Source: CAZLKN01 sp964560135 (GTDB taxonomy: Bacteria > Actinomycetota > JAICYB01). From it: a DNA stretch of 30,459 bases. Below, in pieces: positions 14,953 to 23,380 of the stretch. The DNA is taken from the NCBI GenBank assembly GCA_964560135.1, contig CAZLKN010000036.1, positions 1 through 30,459 of the forward strand, written 5' to 3'. Below the pieces are notes generated by a model. It searched no databases, was not told where the DNA came from, and saw only the letters and a program-made list of their open reading frames with translations. Every line of letters starts with the position of its first letter. The first letter of the stretch is position 1. The translations under genes were made by a program, and so were the position numbers.

Positions 14953-15798
14953 ATGCCCATCAACCACGACAAGGTCGGCACGTGGTACGACGAGCGCGTT
15001 TACGACGTGACCCCGGACGCGATCAAAGCCTACGCCGACGCCGTCAACGATCCGAACCCCGCCTACCGCAAGGATGAGGATTCGATCGGCCCGCCCCTGT
15101 TCGGGATCGTCAGCGGCTGGGACGCGATGGCCTCCGCCGTCGGCGACAACGTCAGCGGCGATCTGCTCATCCAGATCGTGCACCTGATCCAGGACATGCG
15201 CTTCCACCGTCCGATCCGCGCCGGCGACACCCTCCGTTCCAAGGGACGCATCTCCGGCGTCGTCGGCGGCGAGCGCGGGACCTCGGTGGTGGCCCACGTC
15301 GAGACCGTGGACGCCAACGGGGAGCCCGTCGGCGAGTTCTACGCCACGAGCTACATCCGCGGACACACCGGCGAGCAGAACAGCGGCGACCCGGCCCCCG
15401 GCATCACCGCCGAACGTCAGGGCGACCCGGTCGCGACGGCGGAGATCAAGGTGGACGAGGACCAGACCTACCGGTACGCGGACGCGTCCGGCGACCACAA
15501 CCCGATCCACAAGGACCCGGACCTCGCGAAGTCGGTGGGGCTGCCGGGGATCATCGCCCACGGGATGTGCACCCTCGGGATGGCCTGCGCGGCGGCGGTC
15601 GAGAACCTGTGCGACGGGGACCCGACGCGCATGAAGCGCTTCGCCGGACGGTTCTCAAAGCCTGTGCTCCCCGGCCAGACGCTCGCCATCACCTTCTGGC
15701 GCTCGGGGGACCGCGACGGCTTGAGCGTCTACACCTTCGAGGTCGCGGGCCCGGACGGGCCCGTCCTGAAGGACGGCCTCACCGAGATCGCCTCCTAG
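14953..15798 (+). CDS. MaoC-family (R)-specific enoyl-CoA hydratase, double hot-dog
   Basis: A 281-residue protein with two hot-dog domains. The N-terminal half (about 1-140) resembles the FAS1-type dehydratase N-domain and lacks the catalytic pair. The C-terminal half carries the hydratase-2 motif YADASGDHNPIHKD with Asp181 and His186, then GLPGIIAHGM. It should hydrate or dehydrate acyl-CoA thioesters in fatty-acid or polyketide-like metabolism. GAGGAGG lies 11 nt before the ATG. It follows the cyclophilin gene closely and is followed after 10 nt by the alpha/beta hydrolase gene, so the three may form an operon. Confidence 0.85.
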   Translation: MPINHDKVGTWYDERVYDVTPDAIKAYADAVNDPNPAYRKDEDSIGPPLFGIVSGWDAMASAVGDNVSGDLLIQIVHLIQDMRFHRPIRAGDTLRSKGRISGVVGGERGTSVVAHVETVDANGEPVGEFYATSYIRGHTGEQNSGDPAPGITAERQGDPVATAEIKVDEDQTYRYADASGDHNPIHKDPDLAKSVGLPGIIAHGMCTLGMACAAAVENLCDGDPTRMKRFAGRFSKPVLPGQTLAITFWRSGDRDGLSVYTFEVAGPDGPVLKDGLTEIAS

Positions 15799-15808
15799 GC
15801 GTCTCCGG

Positions 15809-16636
15809 ATGCGCGAGAGCTTCGCGGACGCGGACGGCGTCAGGATCCGTTGTCGCGACCACGGTGGGAGTGGCCCTCCGTTGGTCCTCGTCCATGCCAC
15901 GGGGTTCCATGGACGGGTGTGGGATCCCTTCCTGCCGGCGCTCGCGGAGCGCTTCCGCGTGGTCACCCTCGACCAACGCGGCCACGGCGACTCCGACAAG
16001 CCCGATGGCGGCTACGAGTGGCCACGCTTCGGCGAGGACGTGCTCGCGGCCGTCGACCACCTCGGTCTCGAGGGCCCGGCGGCGATGGGACACTCGGCGG
16101 GGGCCGCGGCGCTGGTGCTCGCGGAGTCGAGGCGGCCGGGCACGTTCTCCCGGCTGGTCCTCATGGACCCGGTGACCCCGCCTCCGGACGCCCGCCGCTT
16201 CTTCTCCGGCGAGGAGAACCCGCTGGCCCGGTCGTCGCTGAAACGCCGGCGGGTGTGGGACTCCGTCGACCAGATGGTGGGGCGGCTGGCGGAGGGCTCG
16301 CCGCTGCGCGACTGGCGCGAGGAGTTCCTGCGGGCCTACGTGGAACACGGCACCGTGCCGCGGTCCGACGGGACGATCGAACTCAAGTGCCCCCCGGAGG
16401 TCGAGTCGCAGATCTACAGGATGGGCGGCACCCACGACGCCTGGGAACGCCTCGCGGAGCTGCACTGCCCGGTGTTGGGACTCGTGGGCGAGCACAGCGA
16501 GATGTGGTTCGAGGACCGCGCCGATGCGCTCGGCCGCCAGCTGCAACATGGATCCGTGGACCGGGTCCCCGGGGGCCACTTCTTCCCGATGGAGGAACCC
16601 GAAGCGACGCTCAGCTGCGCTCTGGCTTTCCTCTGA
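15809..16636 (+). CDS. Alpha/beta hydrolase
   Basis: A 275-residue alpha/beta-fold hydrolase. Seen are the oxyanion-hole LVHATGFHGRVWDP (28-40), the nucleophile elbow GHSAG with Ser96, an acid in the LGLVGEHSE region (Glu228 or Asp nearby) and the catalytic His257 in PGGHFFPME. The substrate is unknown; the adjacent MaoC gene suggests thioester or ester chemistry, but this is only context. It starts 10 nt after the MaoC stop and is the last gene before a strong hairpin. Confidence 0.85.
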   Translation: MRESFADADGVRIRCRDHGGSGPPLVLVHATGFHGRVWDPFLPALAERFRVVTLDQRGHGDSDKPDGGYEWPRFGEDVLAAVDHLGLEGPAAMGHSAGAAALVLAESRRPGTFSRLVLMDPVTPPPDARRFFSGEENPLARSSLKRRRVWDSVDQMVGRLAEGSPLRDWREEFLRAYVEHGTVPRSDGTIELKCPPEVESQIYRMGGTHDAWERLAELHCPVLGLVGEHSEMWFEDRADALGRQLQHGSVDRVPGGHFFPMEEPEATLSCALAFL

Positions 16637-16690
16637 CGGGAGCGCGGGGAAGGAGGCTCACCGCCGACCTCTAGAGATAGCCGAGGATGC

Positions 16691-16744
16691 GTGACGGCTG
16701 CCGCGGTGGGCGCAGAGTGGTCCGCCCACCACGGCAGCCGTCAC
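16691..16744. terminator. Bidirectional hairpin terminator between convergent genes
   Basis: Two 22-nt arms (16691-16712 and 16723-16744) pair with one mismatch around a 10-nt loop. It lies between the alpha/beta hydrolase stop (16636) and the stop of the beta-helix gene (16759), so it can serve both. No T-tract, as is usual in high-GC genomes. Confidence 0.75.
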
Positions 16745-16758
16745 ATCGATCAACCGGC

Positions 16759-19700
16759 TTAGGGGATCAACTCCCCCAGCACCGGCGGCAACAAGATGGA
16801 ACACCCTGGGTCACCGCACCAGGGGCTGAAGATCACATCGCCGGAGATGGAATCTCCGAGCCCAACACCGCTGAGTACAGGCCCGGTGGGCGCTCCCCAC
16901 CAGTTCTCCCTCGCGTCGAAGACGAACCCCGACGCGTTGTTCGCGCCGACGTCGTTGCCCTCGATCTGGTTGTGCCGAGCGACATGCCCGGAGCCCGCGT
17001 GCTCAGCGAGCACGATGCCGGTACCGTTCCCGCCGATCGTGTTCCCGGTCAACAAGGCGCGGCTCGCGTTGAGCATCACACCGACATCGCCGGCGGAGAT
17101 CTCGTTACCGGTGACCGCGACGTTCTCGCCCCAGAGATCGAGCGACGCCCAGGTGCTCGCCGCCTCGAATCCATTGTCGAGGATCTCGCTATCTGAGGCT
17201 TCGTGACCGAGCGCCACCGAGTTGTCACCACTGAAAGTGTTACCGACGACGTCGACGTTCGACGAAGCGACACCGACGCTCGCGGTGCCGTTCACGTAGA
17301 CGAGCTGGGAAGCGTCACCCTCGAAGATGTTCCCTTCGATCAGGTGATCGGATTGTCCTCCCTCGGTCAGCAGCGCGTTCTTTCCGTCCGCAGCGACCAC
17401 ACGGCTGCCGGTCACCGTCAGATCTGAAGCGCCGGCAGCGGCATAGATGGCGGCCTGCGCCGAACCCAGAACCGAGAACCCCTCGATCCGGGCCCCCGCC
17501 ACGCCGGCCTGGACGAAGATGTTGCCCGTCCACCCGGTGGCCTGGCCGACGATCGTCGTCTGGTCGCGTCCCGCGGTCGACTCGAGGCTGATCCCATCGT
17601 GGAGGACGAGATCCTCCTCGTAGGTCGCCGGCAGGACCCGCACCGTGCTCCCCCCCGACACCGAGCTGATCGCCGGCTGGATTGCGACGGTCACCCGGTT
17701 GAGGTCCTCGCTGAAGGCCCCCCGGTCGAAGGTGTTGGCGCCAACCATGTCGGAAACCGAGCCCGTGAGCGTACCGGCACCGAAGAACAGATGGTTGTTC
17801 TGCTCGGTCAGCCCGCTCGAGTCGAAGGAATTGCCGTCGAGGGTCACGTCTGTTCCCCGCGCCCGGAGGCTGCTGGAGAACCAGGCCGTGGTCCCGGCGA
17901 ACGTGTTGCCCGAGATCGTGCTGTCGCTCGCGTCCATGGTGACCAGCGTGTTGCCCTGCGGGAGCCCGTCGGGGTTGGTGCCGCCGACGGTACCGATCAC
18001 CTCGTTGTCCGCGAACGTGAACCCTGTGGCGTTTCCGCCCGAGCCGATCGCGACGAGCTGACGGGGGACGTTCGGCAGCGTGAACTGCTCCGAGAAGCCC
18101 TGGCCCGCCGGGTGGTCCCCGACGAAGCTCTTACCGGAGAACACGTTGTCCGAAATCGTCACGTCCGCTAGCGCCGCCCCCCATTCGCTCAGGAGGCCGG
18201 TCTCGCCGTCGGCTTGGATCTCGTTGCCGACGACGCTCGTGTCGCTTTGCGCCCCACGGAGGTACACGGCAGCCTTCTCCAGCCCTGGGCTGGCACCGTC
18301 GAACCCGACGACCGTGAACCCGCGGTCAACGTCGCCGACCTGCACACCCGTGGTCCCGGGGTTGATCACGATCGTCCCGAGCGCTGTCGATGCGGGATCA
18401 CCCTCGATGATCGTCGCGTCGCGACCGTCGATCGACAGCAGCGAGATGTCCTCGGAGATCGTGACGTTCTCCTCGTAGGTTCCCGCCGCGACCTCCACAA
18501 GGTCCGCGGCCTCGGTGGCATCCACAGCGGTCTGGATCGCGGACCAGATCGTGCCGAGAACGTCACCGGCCCGGTTCACGATCGCGGCGCGATCGAAGTC
18601 GTTGTCCTCGAGGACCTGCCGGATGTCCAGATCGTCGGCCCCGTCGACGACATGGCGTGGATTGTCCGCGAAGGTGTTGTCCTCCACGGTCGTACCCGTC
18701 GGTGCCGGGTGTCCGGAGGCCACGTCTTCGAGGGAGAGTCCCTTGTCGAGGCTCCCTGAGATCGCGTTGTCCGTGATGGTCGTATCGTCCGTGCGGTTCT
18801 GCAGGAGGATGCTGGTCTCGTTGCCGCTCAAGTCGTTGCCGATGACCTCGAGCCCCGTCGTGTGGAGCTCGGTGCCGAAGAAGATATCCCCCACAGAGGA
18901 CACCGCTGCGTCGTTGCCGCTCAGCGTGTTGTCCTCGACGGCGACGCCGTCGGAGCCGGCCACGATGATCCCCGAGCCCCGGGTGGCGCTCGGATGGCTG
19001 TTGCCGGTCACCGTGTTGCCGATCACTTCGCCCTCGGCGCCAAAGCCGATCTGGATGCCGTTGGGAGCCCATGTAACCGCGGCCCCGAAACCGGGACCGG
19101 TGACCGTGTTATCCACGATCGAAACCGTCGGAGCCGGATCGGCACCGAAGTTGCCGTTCGCGCCGATCCCTCCCCGTGAGTATCCGCTGACGTCGTTCCC
19201 ACTGATCGTGACGTCCGAATCTCCGTAAGCCAGGATCCCGAAGGTTTCACGGCCGTTCTGGTACATGTTCCGGACCACGTTGTCCTCGACGGCCCCCTGG
19301 ACGTTGCGCAGGAGGACCCCAATCTGGCGTTGTCCGGACGGAGGCTGGTGGTCGAGCCCGTCGACCACGATGCCCGAAATGTCGACGTCCACAGTGTCCG
19401 ATCCGCTGACCACACCGGTGTCCGGGTCCACCGATCCACCGAACGCGGCCACCACGGGTCGCCAGGTGCTGCCGCTCTCGGGGATCTTGAAGGTCTCGCG
19501 GACCGCGGGTGCCCGGATGACGACGGTAGGGATACCACGAAGGACCAGGTCTTTGTCGATCACGACCTGCTCCTCGTAGGGACCCGGGAAGATCTGCACG
19601 GTGTCACCGTCCGCAGCGGCGTCCACCGCGTCCTGGATCGATCCGTGGTCGCAGAACGGGGGCCCGGACACACATACCGACAACGTGCCGCCGGACGCCT

Positions 19701-19851
19701 GCGCCGACCCGCCTACGAATACTCCTCCGACAGCGAGAACCGCCGCCAGGATGATGGCCACAGCCGTGGTTGTACGGCGTGGTAATACCAAGAATGCTTG
19801 CACGCGCAACACCCCCCATTTCGTCTCGCGCGCCGCCTGGAAACCTGTCAT
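16759..19851 (-). CDS. Secreted right-handed beta-helix protein with three repeated modules
   Basis: A protein of about 1030 residues. After a basic N-terminus comes an export signal (about 26-53, RRTTTAVAIILAAVLAV...AQASG). The rest is right-handed parallel beta-helix with NosD-like rungs (VxxNxVxG repeats). A module start recurs three times at about 70, 437 and 722: SIQDAVDAA...PYEEQVVI, SAIQTAVDA...TYEENVTI and VAIQPAISS...TYEEDLVL. The first two modules end in NDFDRAA and NTFDRGA. The C-terminus has ENWWGAPTGP and FSPWCGDPGC, a common end of such helices. No sortase, membrane or cell-wall anchor is seen. It may bind or cut polysaccharide, but no catalytic residues are recognisable. ATG 19851 was chosen so that the signal peptide is near the start; 19911 or internal GTGs are possible. 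Confidence 0.8.
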   Translation of the reverse strand: MTGFQAARETKWGVLRVQAFLVLPRRTTTAVAIILAAVLAVGGVFVGGSAQASGGTLSVCVSGPPFCDHGSIQDAVDAAADGDTVQIFPGPYEEQVVIDKDLVLRGIPTVVIRAPAVRETFKIPESGSTWRPVVAAFGGSVDPDTGVVSGSDTVDVDISGIVVDGLDHQPPSGQRQIGVLLRNVQGAVEDNVVRNMYQNGRETFGILAYGDSDVTISGNDVSGYSRGGIGANGNFGADPAPTVSIVDNTVTGPGFGAAVTWAPNGIQIGFGAEGEVIGNTVTGNSHPSATRGSGIIVAGSDGVAVEDNTLSGNDAAVSSVGDIFFGTELHTTGLEVIGNDLSGNETSILLQNRTDDTTITDNAISGSLDKGLSLEDVASGHPAPTGTTVEDNTFADNPRHVVDGADDLDIRQVLEDNDFDRAAIVNRAGDVLGTIWSAIQTAVDATEAADLVEVAAGTYEENVTISEDISLLSIDGRDATIIEGDPASTALGTIVINPGTTGVQVGDVDRGFTVVGFDGASPGLEKAAVYLRGAQSDTSVVGNEIQADGETGLLSEWGAALADVTISDNVFSGKSFVGDHPAGQGFSEQFTLPNVPRQLVAIGSGGNATGFTFADNEVIGTVGGTNPDGLPQGNTLVTMDASDSTISGNTFAGTTAWFSSSLRARGTDVTLDGNSFDSSGLTEQNNHLFFGAGTLTGSVSDMVGANTFDRGAFSEDLNRVTVAIQPAISSVSGGSTVRVLPATYEEDLVLHDGISLESTAGRDQTTIVGQATGWTGNIFVQAGVAGARIEGFSVLGSAQAAIYAAAGASDLTVTGSRVVAADGKNALLTEGGQSDHLIEGNIFEGDASQLVYVNGTASVGVASSNVDVVGNTFSGDNSVALGHEASDSEILDNGFEAASTWASLDLWGENVAVTGNEISAGDVGVMLNASRALLTGNTIGGNGTGIVLAEHAGSGHVARHNQIEGNDVGANNASGFVFDARENWWGAPTGPVLSGVGLGDSISGDVIFSPWCGDPGCSILLPPVLGELIP

Positions 19852-19955
19852 CGAGATCCGCTCGCGACAGGTGAGGGACCCGGTCCATCCGGACCGCCCT
19901 AGGCAAGGCACTTCGCCACCGAGCCCTGAATCCCTTCTTCTGCTGCCGGCCCAGG

Positions 19956-19961
19956 TACACT
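19956..19961 (+). promoter_or_regulatory. -10 box for leaderless transcription of the PLP enzyme gene
   Basis: TACACT lies exactly 6 nt before the GTG at 19968, so the transcript would begin at the start codon. No ribosome site precedes the GTG. Confidence 0.55.
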
Positions 19962-19967
19962 GCCGCC

Positions 19968-21149
19968 GTGGCCACGAACAACCCGGGCTTCACCACGAGG
20001 GCGCTGCGGACGACCGAACCGATCGCCGACGCCACGTCCGTCTCGGTCCCCATCCACCAGACATCGACCTTCGCCTTCACCGACGCCGAGCGTCTGGCGA
20101 AGACCATCGAAGCCGGCAAGGACGCCGGCTACGTCTACACCCGCTGGCACAATCCGACCCGGGCGGCGCTCGAGGAGATCCTGGCCGACCTCGAGGGCGG
20201 TGAGGCGGCGGTGTCCTTCGCCTCCGGGATGGCGGCGATCACTACCGTGCTCTGCGCCCTCACCCCGCCCGGCGCCCACGTGGTGGCCAGCCCCGATCTG
20301 TACGGCGGCAGCTTCTCGGTGTTCCGGGAGATCCTGCCTCGCTGGGGAGCCGAGGTCACGCTGGCCTCGTCCTACCGGGCCCCCGACGTGCTCGCCGCCC
20401 TGCGGGACGACACCGCCGTCTGCTACGTGGAGACGATCGGCAACCCGCGGGTTTCCGTCCCCGATCTCGCGGCCGTGGCCGAGGGTTGCCGGGAGCGCGG
20501 CGTGCGCCTGGTGGTGGACAACACCTTCGCCAGCCCCTACCTGTGCACCCCGATCGCGCTGGGGGCCGAGGTGGTCGTCCACTCGACCACGAAGTACATC
20601 GGCGGCCACCACGACCTGATCGGCGGCGCCGCGGTGGGCCCCACCGAGACGATGAAGGCCGTGCGGGAGCTGTCCGTCGACCTCGGCGGGGTGCCGTCTC
20701 CCTTCGACGCCTGGCTCACGATCCGGGGCCTGGCCACCCTGGCGCTGCGGATGGACCGCCACTGCACCAACGCCCAGCGCCTGGCCGAGGCCCTGGAGGC
20801 CCACCCCGGCGTGGCCCGCGTCTGGTACCCGGGGCTGCCCTCCCATCCCGACCACGACGTCGCCACGCGCCTGCTGCGCGGCCACTCGGGGATGCTCGCC
20901 GTCGAACTCGCCGGGGGCCTTGCGGCCGGACGCCGCTTCGTGGAGGGTCTGCGGGTCGCGAAGATGGCCGCGAGCCTGGGCGGCGTCCACACCCTGGCGA
21001 TCCACCCGGCCACGGTGACCCACACCCAGCTATCCCAGGCGGAGCGGGAGGCGGCCGGGATCACCGACGGCCTCGTCCGCATCTCGGTGGGCATCGAGGA
21101 CCCCGACGACCTCGTCGCCGACGCCGTCCGGGCCCTGGACGCGTTCTAG
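19968..21149 (+). CDS. Cys/Met-metabolism PLP-dependent enzyme (cystathionine gamma-synthase/lyase family)
   Basis: A 393-residue enzyme of the trans-sulfuration family. PLP Lys209 lies in HSTTKYIGGHHD, the phosphate-binding Tyr58 and Arg60 in YVYTRWHNPT, and the aromatic Tyr112 in PDLYGGSFSVF. The Cys typical of true methionine gamma-lyase (two residues after that Tyr) is Gly here, so synthase or gamma/beta-lyase activity is more likely than MGL. Start GTG with a -10 box 6 nt upstream and no ribosome site, so probably leaderless. It is divergent from the beta-helix gene (116-bp gap). No sulfur genes are nearby to fix the substrate. Confidence 0.87.
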   Translation: MATNNPGFTTRALRTTEPIADATSVSVPIHQTSTFAFTDAERLAKTIEAGKDAGYVYTRWHNPTRAALEEILADLEGGEAAVSFASGMAAITTVLCALTPPGAHVVASPDLYGGSFSVFREILPRWGAEVTLASSYRAPDVLAALRDDTAVCYVETIGNPRVSVPDLAAVAEGCRERGVRLVVDNTFASPYLCTPIALGAEVVVHSTTKYIGGHHDLIGGAAVGPTETMKAVRELSVDLGGVPSPFDAWLTIRGLATLALRMDRHCTNAQRLAEALEAHPGVARVWYPGLPSHPDHDVATRLLRGHSGMLAVELAGGLAAGRRFVEGLRVAKMAASLGGVHTLAIHPATVTHTQLSQAEREAAGITDGLVRISVGIEDPDDLVADAVRALDAF

Positions 21150-21174
21150 GCCAAGAGGGCTCCTAGCCTAGAGG

Positions 21175-21293
21175 GAGCCCAGGGCCGCCTGAACCCCAGC
21201 CCCCCACAACTGGCCACTCGGGCCCCGAACGGAGAGCCCAGGGCCGCCTGAGCCCCCAGCCCGCCACAACTGGCCACTCGGGTCCCGAACGGC
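21175..21293 (+). repeat. 59/60-bp tandem repeat, two full copies and related inverted motifs downstream
   Basis: Copy 1 is 21175-21233 and copy 2 is 21234-21293; they differ at only a few positions. Both contain CCACAACTGGCCACTC (21204-21219 and 21264-21279). A third, mostly lost copy starts at 21294. The same core appears inverted as ACCAGTTGTG (21314-21323) and GAGTGACCAGTTCTGG (21381-21396, 14 of 16 matching). The block fills the 327-bp gap between the PLP enzyme and uvrD2, which holds no gene. Confidence 0.8.
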
Positions 21294-21464
21294 GAGCCTA
21301 AGCCCCCACTCACACCAGTTGTGTTCGCATACGACCCACAGCGGGTCGGAGTGGGTGGGAATCCGCCCCTGTGGACGGTCGAGTGACCAGTTCTGGTCTG
21401 CGATGCCGGACTCGCGCCCACCCTCCTGACAAGCCTGCCAGCACCCGATGTCGGGGGTGGCGGG

Positions 21465-21470
21465 CATCCT
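21465..21470 (+). promoter_or_regulatory. Candidate -10 box for leaderless transcription of uvrD2
   Basis: CATCCT, with the key A2 and T6 of TAnnnT, lies 6 nt before the GTG at 21477. Same spacing as upstream of three other genes in this window. Confidence 0.4.
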
Positions 21471-21476
21471 TGTGGG

Positions 21477-23378
21477 GTGAGCGACATCCTCGAGGGACTC
21501 AACCCCGCGCAGCGGGAGGCGGTGGAGGCCGTCCGCGGGCCGGTGTGCGTACTGGCGGGGGCCGGTTCGGGGAAGACCACCACGATCACCCGCCGGATCG
21601 CGCACCAGGTCGCCTCCGGCACCTTCGAGGCCTCCGAGGTGCTGGCCCTCACCTTCACCGACCGGGCCGCGAACGAGATGCGCGAGCGCCTCGAGCGGCT
21701 CGGCGTCGGCGGCGTGCGCGCGCGCACCTTCCACGCCGAGGCCCTCGCCCAGGTGGCCCACTTCCTCGGCTCCCCGAAGCTGCTGCCCTCCAAGGCCAAG
21801 CTCGTCTACCCGCTGGTCCGCGGGCTCCCGGCCCCCTACAAGTTCCGCGCCACCAAAGACATCGCCGGGGAGATCGAGCGGGCCCGCAACCGCCGGGTGA
21901 CCCCGCAGCGCTACCTCGACGACCTCGGCGACCACACGCCGCCGATCCCACCCGACCTGATGCTGCGCGTGTTCCGCGCCTACGAGGATCAGAAGCGACG
22001 CGCGGGCATGATCGACTTCGAGGATCTGCTGGAGGCTGCGATCGGCCTCATGGACGACCACCCGGAGGCCCCCGAGCGGGTCCGCGCCCGCTATCGGGCC
22101 TTCACCGTGGACGAGTACCAGGACGTGAACCTCCTCCAGCAGACGCTCCTGGAGGCCTGGCTCGGCGGCCGCCACGAGGCGTGCGTCGTCGGCGACGACC
22201 ACCAGTCGATCTACGGGTTCACCGGCGCCACCCCGGCCCACCTGCTGGGCTTCGCCGACCGCCACCCCGGGGCGAAGGTGATCGCCCTCGAGGACAACTA
22301 CCGCTCCACCGCGCAGGTGCTCGAGGTCGCCAACCGCCTCGTCCCCCGGCTCGGTGGTTCCTCCAAGCGCCTGCGCGCGGTGAACGGCGATGGACCCGAA
22401 CCCGTCCTCGTCGAGCACCACACCGACGACGACGAGATCCGCGCGATCGTCCGGGAGCTGCGACGCCTCCACGACGACGGCGTGGCCTGGGAGCAGATGG
22501 CAATCCTGTACCGCATCAACGCCCGCTCGGAGGACTTCGAGGAGGCGCTGGCCGCGGCGCGGATCCCCTACCAGGTGCGCGACGGCGCGTTCCTCCGCCG
22601 GCCCGGCCCCCGGACGCTGCTCCGCAACCTCGGACGCGCCGACCCGCAGGCCCCGGCCCCCGGAGCCGTCGAGGAGGCGGCACTCGCCCTCGGCTGGGAG
22701 CCGGACGGCGACGAGCCGGAGGCCACCGAGGAGGCCACCCGCCAGGCCGACCTCGGACGCCTCGTCCGCCTCGCGGAGGAGCACGCCGGCACCCTCGGGG
22801 CTTTCGTCGCCGACCTGAAGGCCCGCTTCGCCGACGAGTCGGGGGCCCGGGGGGTGGTGCTGTCGACCTTCCACCGCGCCAAGGGCCTGGAGTGGGACGT
22901 GGTGTTCCTCCCGCGCCTCGAGGAGCGCGAGCTGCCCTTCGCGCTTTCGAAGAGCGACGAGGAGGTGGCCGAGGAGCGGCGCCTGCTCTACGTCGGCATC
23001 ACGCGGGCCCGCCGGCATCTCATGGCCTCGTGGGTGTGCACCCGGGCCGGCAAGAGCGTGCGACGCTCCCGCTTCGTCACCGAGCTCCTCCCCCACGAGC
23101 GCCCCGCACCGAAGCCGCGGCAGACCTCGCTGCGCAAGGAGACCGAGCCCCCGTCCGACCCGGAGCTGTTCGACCGGTTGCGGGCCTGGCGGCGCGAGGT
23201 CGCCGCCTCCGACGACGTGCCCGCCTACGTCGTCTTCCACGACGCCACCCTGAAGGCGATCTGCGAGCGCAAGCCGTCGAGCCTCGGTGAGCTGTCCGCC
23301 GTACCGGGAGTCGGGCCGACCAAGCTCGCGCGCTGGGGATCGGCGGTCCTGTCCGTCGTCTCCGGGCCCGGGAGCTGA
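21477..23378 (+). CDS. uvrD2: ATP-dependent DNA helicase UvrD2 with C-terminal HRDC domain
   Basis: A 633-residue superfamily 1A helicase. Motifs in order: Q-motif LNPAQREAV (8-16), Walker A AGAGSGKTT (27-35), TFTDRAANEMRER (59-71), DEYQD (212-216), VVGDDHQSIYGF (237-248), DNYRST (273-278), VVLSTFHRAKGLEWDVVFLP (460-479) and LLYVGITRARRHL (503-515). The 2B region (about 385-450) is short, and an HRDC domain lies at about 560-628, both as in actinobacterial UvrD2. The tetracysteine zinc motif found before the HRDC of mycobacterial UvrD2 is absent. It unwinds DNA in repair and replication. Start GTG, likely leaderless. Confidence 0.92.
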   Translation: MSDILEGLNPAQREAVEAVRGPVCVLAGAGSGKTTTITRRIAHQVASGTFEASEVLALTFTDRAANEMRERLERLGVGGVRARTFHAEALAQVAHFLGSPKLLPSKAKLVYPLVRGLPAPYKFRATKDIAGEIERARNRRVTPQRYLDDLGDHTPPIPPDLMLRVFRAYEDQKRRAGMIDFEDLLEAAIGLMDDHPEAPERVRARYRAFTVDEYQDVNLLQQTLLEAWLGGRHEACVVGDDHQSIYGFTGATPAHLLGFADRHPGAKVIALEDNYRSTAQVLEVANRLVPRLGGSSKRLRAVNGDGPEPVLVEHHTDDDEIRAIVRELRRLHDDGVAWEQMAILYRINARSEDFEEALAAARIPYQVRDGAFLRRPGPRTLLRNLGRADPQAPAPGAVEEAALALGWEPDGDEPEATEEATRQADLGRLVRLAEEHAGTLGAFVADLKARFADESGARGVVLSTFHRAKGLEWDVVFLPRLEERELPFALSKSDEEVAEERRLLYVGITRARRHLMASWVCTRAGKSVRRSRFVTELLPHERPAPKPRQTSLRKETEPPSDPELFDRLRAWRREVAASDDVPAYVVFHDATLKAICERKPSSLGELSAVPGVGPTKLARWGSAVLSVVSGPGS

Positions 23379-23380
23379 CC

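Noticed and set aside
19734..19851. Twin-arginine (Tat) signal on the beta-helix protein
   Set aside because: There is an RR before the hydrophobic core, but the following residues (TTT) do not fit the Tat consensus; a Sec signal is more likely.
19852..19967. SAM or other riboswitch before the PLP enzyme gene
   Set aside because: The gap is 116 bp, shows no riboswitch-like stems, and the -10 box lies 6 nt before the start, leaving no leader.
19968..21149. Methionine gamma-lyase
   Set aside because: The Cys that marks true MGL two residues after the active-site Tyr is Gly here.
21175..21293. CRISPR array
   Set aside because: Only two adjacent ~60-bp copies with no spacers between them and no cas genes.
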